A stretch of 64,000 nt of DNA, from contig NC_092592.1 in assembly GCF_047663525.1 (NCBI RefSeq), positions 26,593,001 to 26,657,000 of the forward strand, in the 5' to 3' direction. The position numbers were made by a program, and so were the translations under genes. Source of the DNA: Anas platyrhynchos. Its lineage: Eukaryota; Chordata; Aves; Anseriformes; Anatidae. The notes beneath the pieces were generated by a model that was given only the letters and a program-made list of their open reading frames with translations, searched no databases and was not told the DNA's origin. Numbering within the stretch: the stretch's first letter is position 1; each line of letters begins with the position of its first letter. This document shows positions 51,901-64,000 of the stretch, piece by piece.

Positions 51901-54900
51901 TGGGTGCGTGTCTGGCCGTGGGAGCAGTCCCTCGGCTGGCTTTTGGCTGCCAGAGGACCGTGTCCTGGGAAGGCAGCCGGTGGCAAGCCCGACACTGGGA
52001 TTTGGGGGTCATTTGCATGGCACAGAGGTGGGTCGTCGGCTTGTGCTGTGTGCCTCGCTCTGATGCTCACTCCTGCCCGTGGGCTGTCTGTCACAGGGTC
52101 TTGTTTAACCTTCTCTGCCACAATATCTCGCAGCCTTTAATCTGTTTATCCTCGTAACCCTGCGATGAGGTAAAGCAGCGTTATCCTCATTTCAGAGGTA
52201 GGGAACCAAAGGGAGCCTTTTCAAATGCAGATCAGTGCTTAATGATGCAGAGATAAAGATTTTAAAAACATGCCCGAGACAACAGGCATGAGGCGTGTAA
52301 CCGAGCTGGCTGCTTCTGCAAATCCCATTAAGCGCCTCTGCCTTTTCCAGCTCTTGTTGTCTCAGGGCAGTGCTGGCAGAGCAGCAGGGACACGTGGCAG
52401 GGCCAGGCACGGGGGTGCCCGGCGTCTCAGCCTCGGGGCCCCGAGCAGGGCTGGCAGAGGCAGCGGTTCAGCCTCCCGGGGTGCGCCAGGGTGCCAGGGG
52501 ACACACAGCCCCCACACAGAGCACACCCCGAGGTGCACCAGTGCTCGAGAGCCTCTGCTGTTTTAGGACTAGGAACTAAAGCAATGGGTGTATGCATTGA
52601 AATGTGAGGTGGGGAATGTGTGTGAGCACCTGCTTGGCTAAGCTCTGGCCACTAAAAGAGAGGGAGGGCGTGGGGAGCTGGACCAAAGGATGCTCTGCCC
52701 AGGAGGAGTTTCCCTTTGGTTACGAGGTGCAAGTGCTCTCTGTCCATGCAAGGCAGGCAGTGCCGCACACGCTGCGCCATGAAATGGAGAGCGAGCGATA
52801 ACCAGGGGCTTGCTGTGCTGCCCCTGCCTGGGCAGCTGGTAGCTGCAGCCGAGGTGGTTAAAAGCCAAGGCTGCGGGAGGTGTTGGTGCCCCTGCGGGGC
52901 TCGCTGCAGGTCTCGCTGCTGCTCCCGGGCAATTGTTGCTGTGCTTGTGGGAATGCGGCGGCTCGGGCTGCGCAGAGGTCAGTGCCTTTGTCTTGCTGCA
53001 GGGAGTTTATCTCTGTGGATCTTGCCTGCTTTCCTGGGTCAGGCTTCACCTCCTCTGTTATCAGCAAACGCAGGAACAGCCCATTCCAGAGCCAGGCTGC
53101 GGAGGAACCTCTCGACCCCCTTGCAGGGGGAGGCACCCCTCACATCCCATTCCTCCCCTGCTGGCGGGCACCACCAGGCCCTGAGGGACGTGGATGGGAC
53201 CTGCAGGACCGTGGTTGCCGTCCCTGCCTGTGGGCAGTGGGCAGGGCAGTGTGCTGGGAGCAGCAGCGCCGCACATTTTGCATGGGTGCTCGAAGTCAGA
53301 GGCGGAGGATGAGGCAGTGGAGCCGGCAGGGCCATCCCCAGCCTCATCCTTGCTGGGTCTTCCACCCCAAATATGAGGAGGGGACAGGTCTCCATCAGCA
53401 GCACCGACGGCACCGACCCCTTCTTCCCCAAGCCGCCCCATCCGTGCGCACCCTCCCCTTCCCAGCAGCTCCTGCCGGACCCCTCCAGCTGTCTCCAAAA
53501 CTCAAACCATTAGCATTTCCTGTTCAAACATTTCCAATAAATAAATGGAGACATCATGCCACAAGCCCACAAGTGACCCAGAGGCGGGTCCGAGGCCGGG
53601 ATGGACACGACCACCCAGCGCCCGACCCCCTGGCTGGGCGCCAGCGCTGCCTTTGTTTGAATTCCCGGGTGAGTAAGCGCTTGGCTGACGCCAGCCAAAA
53701 TGCCATAAGAAAATTATTTTTTTATATTAAATAAATTGTTTTCAGTAAATCTGCTCCTACACCAGGGTCCTGAACCTACCCACAGCACGGGGTGCCCTGC
53801 AAGGAGCCAGGCTCCTCTCCTCTGGCCATGTCCTGGCCAGGCAGAGGGACAGGCGCTGCCCGGAGGGGACAGCTGGGACCGGCTGTGCCGTGGGTGCTTC
53901 CGTCCCCCCTGTCCCCAGCTGCGTGAAACTCCGTGCCTTGACACAGCGATGCCTCACCCACCCTGGGGCTGGGGATGCTGGGGACCAATAACCGAGTCCC
54001 TTCTCCATTTGGTCCTTTGCGCCCTTGGGACAGCATCTTCAATGCCCCAGGGCGCTAGGCTTCATTATCTGGGTGGTTCATGCAATCACCGCAGTCTCTG
54101 GGCAGTTCTGCTGCCCTCTGCCCGCAGGTGGGTGCTTGGAATCTGTGGCTGTTCCCAGAGCTGGTAGGAGAGGTTGGAGCCCAGGTGGGGGCTGTTCTCC
54201 CTTATTCTCGGGAGCACACAGGCCTTGTCCTCGCTGCACCGAGCTATTCTCCAGCTTCCAGAGCCTGGCTTTGGAGCTAGCCAAGCTTTTCATGGTGGGA
54301 ATTAGGAAAACTGTGGGAATATACCTCCAAGTAATATTTTTATAATTCTATTTTACTGACGACAACACGTCCTGAAGGAACATGGTGTTTTAGGCAACGT
54401 TTTGCTCTTGAAATTTTCTGAAACGTTTAAGGAGGCTGAAGCACTCTTCAAAAGAGGAGATGTAGATGTTTTGCTCCTGGAAGAAGCATTGGTTTAGCAG
54501 CACGTTGTGCTCTGGCACCATTAGACTTCAGAAACTGAAATGCAGTGAAACTGCTTTTTAACAGATTCCTTTGATGGAAAAACTGGGGGCACCCGCGGGG
54601 GTGTCTGGTGCTGTGCATGGGCAGTGTCCACTCCTGGCCATGCCGGGGGCCAAGCAGCTGCCGGTGCTGGGGCTCAGCACGAAGGCAGCAGCGGGGCCCC
54701 TTCGAGGCTCTGCTGGTGCCCCGTGGTGGGGCCGGCAGCTCCGGCTGCCTCGGGGCTCAGTGCCATCAGCACTCAGAGGTGCTGACAGACGGACCCAGCG
54801 AGGGGCTGGCGGGGGCCGGAAACTCCTGATCCCTCTTTATCTGCCCCTCGCCCTGCTCTCTTGTCTCCCCGTCTGGCCTGCTATCTCATGCTCCTGTTCC

Positions 54901-56550
54901 CGGAGCTCCCTGCCTGCTTAGAGGCTGTCCTCCCCACGGCCCCTGCTCACTCACCAAAGAGCCCCCCAGAGCACCAGCCCTCCGTCTAGTGCCTGCATGC
55001 TGAGCATCAGCAGTGGCAGCAGGCAGGTGCCTGGGATGGGGCTCTGCAGCAGCTGTGCACTGCAGGTTGGAGTCTTCCCAAAAGATGCCAGCTGCTCCTG
55101 GGTACTGGGTACCAGCCCCAAATCAAGCTCAGGTTTTTCCCATGGCTCTTGTGCCACCCCCGATCCCACCCTGTTGCTTTGCACACCCACTGCTCCTGCT
55201 GGGCAGGGTGCTGGTGGGGACAGGGGGGTCAGGATCCACAGTTAATGTAGCTGCCCCTAAACGCGCTGCCAGAGATCAGCTAATCTGATAATTACAGCAA
55301 CAAAAGCCATTTAGACAAACCATGACCTGACCCCGGGAGCTTGGAATGAAAACATTTTACCCTCCTCTGTCTGGATCCTGCACTGAGAAAACATCTGTAT
55401 TCAGAGGAGGGCTGGGAAAACGGCCCCGCGCAGCACCGGTGGGAACGGCCGTGATGCTGCCCCTGCCTGCACCCTGCCTGTGCCCAGCCTCAGTCCCCTG
55501 GGACGGGCTCCAGGCTGCAGGAGGGCAGCGGTCCCCACTTCCCTGGGGTGCCTGAGCTGTGCGGGAGCCGTGCTGGCTGCCGTGCCCCCGCCGGAGGGGC
55601 TGAGTGCGGGGGGCCGTGCCTGCGTGCGGTGCACGCCTGGGGGCTGCTTCGCTCTGGGTAAGGTGTGCGAGCCTTCACGTTGAGTGGCAGGTCCTTGCTG
55701 GCTGTCAGTCTGCGGCAGGAGATGAAGGGAGGGCTGCCTCGGGGCCGGCTCCCATGTTTCTCTTGCTTTTCCATGCGTCTTGGTGGCACCCTTTGTGTAG
55801 GCTGGGGAGATGAAAGCACAGGGCCAGAGGGATGTTGCTAACGCACAGCCACCCGGCTGCCTGCTCCTTTGTGCCTGTCTATCTCGTTCCTGCATCTGTT
55901 CCCAGAGGAGCCCCAAACCATGCAGCCGAGGGCGCGCGACAGCGGCGGGGCTGGGGGCAGCCGCCGCACCAGCCGGTAACTCCTGCCAGCTCAGTGACCC
56001 CAGCCTCGCAGGCACGGGCAGTGGCACAGAGCACACCAGCACTGCTGGGCTGCCCGGCAGTCCCAGAGGGACGCGAGTAAAACCATGGCCATTTGGGGAA
56101 AAAGCTTTTTTTTTTGTTTTGTTTTGTTTCCCTGCAAGTGGCACCGCTCAGCCTGCCCCAGCAAGAGGCTGTGCGGTGGCTTGGCACAGCCAGCTCAGCA
56201 GGCAGTGCCACTGCACTGGGAAAGGGCTTGGCCCTGTCCCCAAGTGTCCCAGCGCTCTTGGGAGAGCGGTCAGATTAGAAACCAGTACGAGCAGCGCGAG
56301 GCCGCCAGTCTGGGGACTCCCCTGCGTTTCTGTCTGCTCCAGGAATGGGAAGCTCTCCGCAGCCTTGGTTGGCCTTTCCCCTCACAGCCTCCCACTCACA
56401 GTTTTGGCCCTTTTGAGCCAAAAACATAACCCAGCAGATGTGGGCTACCCCCCTTTACCTCTGGTGCTCTTGTTCTCATCTGCTGCTTCCCTGCTCATCG
56501 CCTCTGCATTAGCACTGTCCACAGACCCCAAGGAGCCCGAGTGCCGCCCA

Positions 56551-56620
56551 TTAGGTTCGGGGAAGGGTTTTGGTTGTGGTTAGGAGTTTTATTAGGGTTA
56601 GTGTTCGCGTTAAGGTTAGG
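56551..56620. repeat. Degenerate telomere-like (TTAGGG-related) tract
   Basis: Seventy bases of G-rich repeats including ttaggttcgg, gtggttagga, attagggttagtg and gttaaggttagg. They look like a decayed interstitial telomeric array or a telomere-like microsatellite, 690 bp upstream of the GOT1 start. Confidence 0.5.
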
Positions 56621-57000
56621 TGCTGTGCAGCACCAGGCCATCAGTGTCACCGAGTGACGGGGGTCAGGGCTGAGCACGGAACGAGGCAGGCTGGAAGCAG
56701 GACGGGGACACCCCCGGGGCGGCTCCGCTGCTGGCGCCCCGCAGGCGCGGCGGGCTGCTGGCGGGGCGGCGGCGATGCACGGGCCGGCTCTGCCCTCTAC
56801 CGTCCCCCCCCAGCACAGCCGCGGCTGCCGGCCCCGGCGGGAGGCCGCGGTGCCGCCGGGAGCTCGCCCCCCCCGCCCCGTTCCCCCCCGTTATTAACCC
56901 TGCCCCGCAGCGCGCCGCGCTCCGGGCGCCCCCACGCGTGGGCACCTCTCCCGCCACCAACTCCCGCCGGCGCGCCGCCGCGCGCCACGACGGGGCGAGG

Positions 57001-60731
<3,731 letters not shown>

Positions 60732-60842
60732 AGCACAGGAACAAGCAAACTTACATGAAGTCACCAAAGTCACCAAAGCTGTAGTGTGTAGTCCATGTAT
60801 TTCCGTGCTCAGAGCTTGCCTTGTCCACACCTCTTGGGGTTT

Positions 60843-60848
60843 AATAAA
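60843..60848 (+). terminator. GOT1 polyadenylation signal
   Basis: AATAAA 112 bp after the stop codon, followed about 40 bp on by a T-rich tract suited to cleavage. The short 3' untranslated region fits a housekeeping gene. Confidence 0.8.
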
Positions 60849-63800
60849 GATGGGAGCAGTAGCTCAATCAGGGATAATCATGACTTTTTTTTTTTTTTCC
60901 TGAAATACTCCTTGCAATATGGTAAGCCAGTGCCCCAGGAGGTGAGGGCAGCATGAGCTGCCTTGGCTCTCGTTTGACTGACAGTAGCCTGGTCTTCAGG
61001 CACTTAGAGCTGCATCTTTAGCACATCCAAATCAACTCCATGTAACTGATTGTTTTGATCTAGGCTAAGGCCAGTGCCAGTGCAATGCGCTATGGGATAA
61101 CAGCCCAACAGTTGGGCTCATACGGGTTGTGAATTAATGTTACTCAATAGTATTTTGTGGAGGGGCAAGGCCGTTGCTGGCTTTCCCCTACCAATTTCTG
61201 AGCCTTATGCGAGCAAACGTTCATAATTGTAATAACTGCTTTGTGTTGCTGACAGAAAATTAAATCTCCATCTCTGAACACTACCCCTGCCTTGTGTGAT
61301 ATCTTCCCAGTATTAGCAGGTTGCTGCTGGAGGAAGAGCCCACGCTGCGGAGCTGTACCACTTAGCACAGGAAAGCTCAGCACTGAAGGTGACTCCTCTG
61401 TACCTTGCTGCTTTCAGGCCGTGTTGGCCTCTTCCAGGCTGAGGTTAAAGTCTTAGCATCTTGCTTTGTCTACTCTGTCTCGCTCCTTGTGTTTCAAGGG
61501 TTTCCCTTTCTCTTTGCAGTGTGTCATATCTGACGATCACAGTTACTACTCAATGGAGCACAGCCCTATTGGAAGAGTAGTTTGGAGCTCCCTGTGACTC
61601 CGTGTGAAGCTGACCAGTTTCTCACGTCTGTCTTGTTCCTTCCTCTTTCTGCCACTGTGCTGTCCAGCTTGCCCTGTCTGCCTGTGCTTCCTTGCTGGAT
61701 GTTTGTGTGTTACCCTACCATCTGGCCGTCTCTCCCTGGCCTGTGGATCCTTCCTGCTTCCCCTTGTCAGCACGCTGCTGGTGAACTACCACCTCCTATG
61801 GCTTCAGTGGGTTCTGCCAGCAACAGCCTGGGTTTCTGGCACTGACAAGGAGCGGGGACCATCTGCTTCTGTGTTTGCAGATCTGTTTGGGAGCTGACAT
61901 TACCACCTTGATACGGCAGACTCCTGCCAAAACCCTGATGAGGAAAGGGGAACAGGGTTAGTCAGTGACAGTCACTACCGTCCTGATGGATTTTGCTTGT
62001 GCTGCAGCTTAGAAAGCAAACGGGGAAATTGTTGTTTCCTTCCTGTCTGCAGTGTGCCTCTTGGTTGTCAGGGGTCTTTGCAACGAAGCAGAATGCCTTG
62101 TGGCCTTCAGGAATCTTCCTTGCCCCTGTTATTGCTCCCCTTGTTGGGTCAAGGGGACTCGTGCGCCCCGGTGTCTGTCCCTCTTCAATCAGTCGCTCAC
62201 ATCACACAAGTCAGTGAAGCAGAAGCAGCCTTTGTGCAGAGGGACAGGTGGGGGGCTTTTTCTCCTCTTGGTGTCCACCCACAGTGGGGGTGATGATGGT
62301 CAACAGGTGAGTTGCAGGGGTGATTGCAGGAGAAAGAGTCAAGGAACCAACTTGTGTTAGTCCTGACCTCTGGCTCTACTTCCTAGAGACCTGTAGGTGT
62401 GGAGCCTGGCCCACCCGCATGATCTGTGCTAGCACTTTGCTGCACTTACCAGGCTTCTTTTTTCTAATGAGTGACCTAAATTTCTCCTTCTCTGTGGTGT
62501 AAGCTCATTACCATTATCCCACTTACCATGGCAACAGAGAACAGATTATTCCTTTTCTCTTTTCCAAAGGCTTTTTATGTGTGTGAAAACTTCCTCTCCA
62601 CCTCCTTCACCAGCTCAGACGAAGCGACCCCGTTGCCTTCAGCCCCTCGGGGTCGGCTGTTTGCCAGCCCTTGCTTTCCTCTGGCCTCCTGGCTGTTGCT
62701 TTCTGCCTCCTCAGCAGGGCAGTCCCCAGGCTGGGGTGCACTTAGTCTGGCTGAGGTTTTATCAGCATGGCTGAACTGTGAGATTAGTTATCTGTCAGGC
62801 GGTGCTCCAGCACGTGTACCCCACTGCTGTGTTTGTGGTGGTGGATCATTAACTCCTTTCTCCTGCCCCAGTCCTCCTCTGAGGTCTGACCCTACCCTGC
62901 TGAGGGTTGCCTGGTGGCAGGTCTGAGGGAAGGCCTGCCCCCCCTCCCTTGGCCAGGAGCCTGTGTTCATGGAGGGCAGGGGGAAAATGGGAAACATTTG
63001 TTGATCTGGACATCTGCCTCCTCCCTTGGCACACGTGTGTGAGGGTTTCTGGGCCTGACCCAGCCCCCTGGCCTAGGAGGGTGTCCATGTGCCTCCCGTA
63101 CCCCCCCCTCACGCAGACAGGGCCTCACTCGGGGAGAAATCACCTTTAATGCTGATATCCCCGTTGCAGTCAGCTTCTACAAAAACTACGGCCTGGCCTG
63201 TGCCCCCTGGGGGCTCGGCCCGAGCCTCCCTCACGGGGAGGACGGGTGAGCGCGGCGTGGAGCGGCCGTCCCCCCCCGGGGAGGGCTGCGGCGATGGTCA
63301 GCGTGTGCTGCGATGTGTGTGGCGCCGGGCACGGCACGAACGTGTCCTGGGGCCCTGAGCTGCACGTGGCACCCCCCAAAAAGCATCTTCTCCTGACGGC
63401 GGAGACCACGTCCGTGCAGCGCCCGGCACCGAGGGGCTCCGGGCCTCGCGGGGATGGGGATGGGCAATGATGCTGAGGGCAGTTCGGGTCGGGCCGCCCC
63501 TCCCTGCGCTGCCGCAGGGAACGCTTCTCCCCTTTTCCTTCCTCCACCTCTTCCTCGGGACCAGATGCTACCAGGCAGCAGCTGGGCGAGGGCCCCGGGG
63601 CAGCTGTGAGCTGGTCCCTGCCGCCTGGGTGGTTCGGCCCCCCCAGGGGCTCATCCTTTCTCGCCTGGGGATGGGGCCTGCAGGGAGGGGCGGCGCGGGC
63701 AGGCGGGTGGGCAGCGAGCGAGTGCAGACCTGCTGCTGTTGGACGTGAGCCTCGCGGCAGGAGACCCCCATGCTGCAGACCTGGAAGACACACGGACAGC

Positions 63801-64000
63801 CTGCCCTGACGCCGCTCGGTCCTGCGGCACCCCAACCGAGCTCTGTGGCACGGGTGCAGACACGTTCCTATCTGTGAAAATACACGAGTTGGGGGTCTTG
63901 CTCTCTCCCTAACCTCTGCTCCATCCCTGAGGGTGGTTGGACTCTGTTGCTGCGTGCCCAGCCCCCAGCTGCATGTGCCTGCATGGGGCTGCCCTCACCC
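60849..64000. other. 3' flank of GOT1, no gene recognised
   Basis: By human synteny CNNM1 should follow, pointing back toward GOT1 on the minus strand. No CNNM1 coding similarity is visible here. A minus-strand ATTAAA near 63152 and GC-rich sequence from 63.1 to 64 kb would suit the end of its 3' untranslated region, which is a guess. Frames at 63170-63835 on the minus strand look like composition artefacts. Confidence 0.4.

Larger units (their letters stand above)
40071..57000. other. Gene desert between NKX2-3 and GOT1
   Basis: Apart from the candidate regulatory blocks, the CR1 copy and the telomere-like tract listed separately, I see no exon with family similarity in these 17 kb. There is a T20-type tract near 43268. 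Overlapping frames on both strands at 41542-42279 and 43249-44154 resemble no protein I know. Moderately AT-rich unique sequence spans about 47.4-50.8 kb; the rest is GC-rich and featureless to me. Confidence 0.5.

Noticed and set aside
63170-63835. A 221-codon minus-strand frame, considered as the expected CNNM1 C-terminus
   Set aside because: The sequence does not resemble CNNM1 or any other family I know. At best this is 3' untranslated sequence.

Overview
The window is nuclear DNA of a bird. The evidence is short introns, GC-rich gene-dense sequence with strong CpG islands, remnants of CR1 LINEs (the dominant avian retroposon), and intron-exon structures and proteins matching vertebrate orthologues. 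The GOT1 protein reads very close to chicken GOT1 as I remember it, with about a dozen substitutions, so a relative of chicken rather than chicken itself is likely. The species cannot be fixed from the sequence alone.

Layout from left to right: the 5' end of ABCC2 (minus, five exons, cut by the left edge); a 3 kb spacer with a CR1 scrap; CUTC (minus, nine exons), sharing a 72 bp head-to-head promoter with COX15 (plus, eight exons); a 20-bp minisatellite; a small V-ATPase e-subunit gene, ATP6V0E2 type (plus, three coding exons); ENTPD7 (minus, twelve exons), with a pure hexanucleotide repeat of about 43 copies in intron 1; a 539 bp CCAAT-rich spacer; SLC25A28/mitoferrin-2 (plus, four exons); an 8 kb spacer; the homeobox gene NKX2-3 (minus, two exons) inside a CpG-rich domain of about 7 kb; a gene desert of about 17-21 kb with AT-rich candidate regulatory blocks and a decayed CR1; GOT1 (plus, nine exons) with a CRE/CCAAT promoter; and about 3 kb of 3' flank.

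This is the block GOT1-NKX2-3-SLC25A28-ENTPD7-COX15-CUTC-ABCC2 of human 10q24.2, read in the opposite direction, with every gene in the expected relative orientation. The exception is ATP6V0E2, which lies on chromosome 7 in human. Several genes serve metal and mitochondrial metabolism: CUTC (copper-homeostasis family), COX15 (heme A for cytochrome oxidase), SLC25A28 (mitochondrial iron import) and GOT1 (malate-aspartate shuttle).

The exon models for the seven genes were built by hand from consensus splice sites and reading-phase continuity. All six genes complete in the window close to an intact frame. I found no wholly new system. The most notable items are the ENTPD7 hexamer repeat, the relocated V-ATPase gene, the two compact divergent promoters, and a possible unrecognised minus-strand exon near 31.2 kb.
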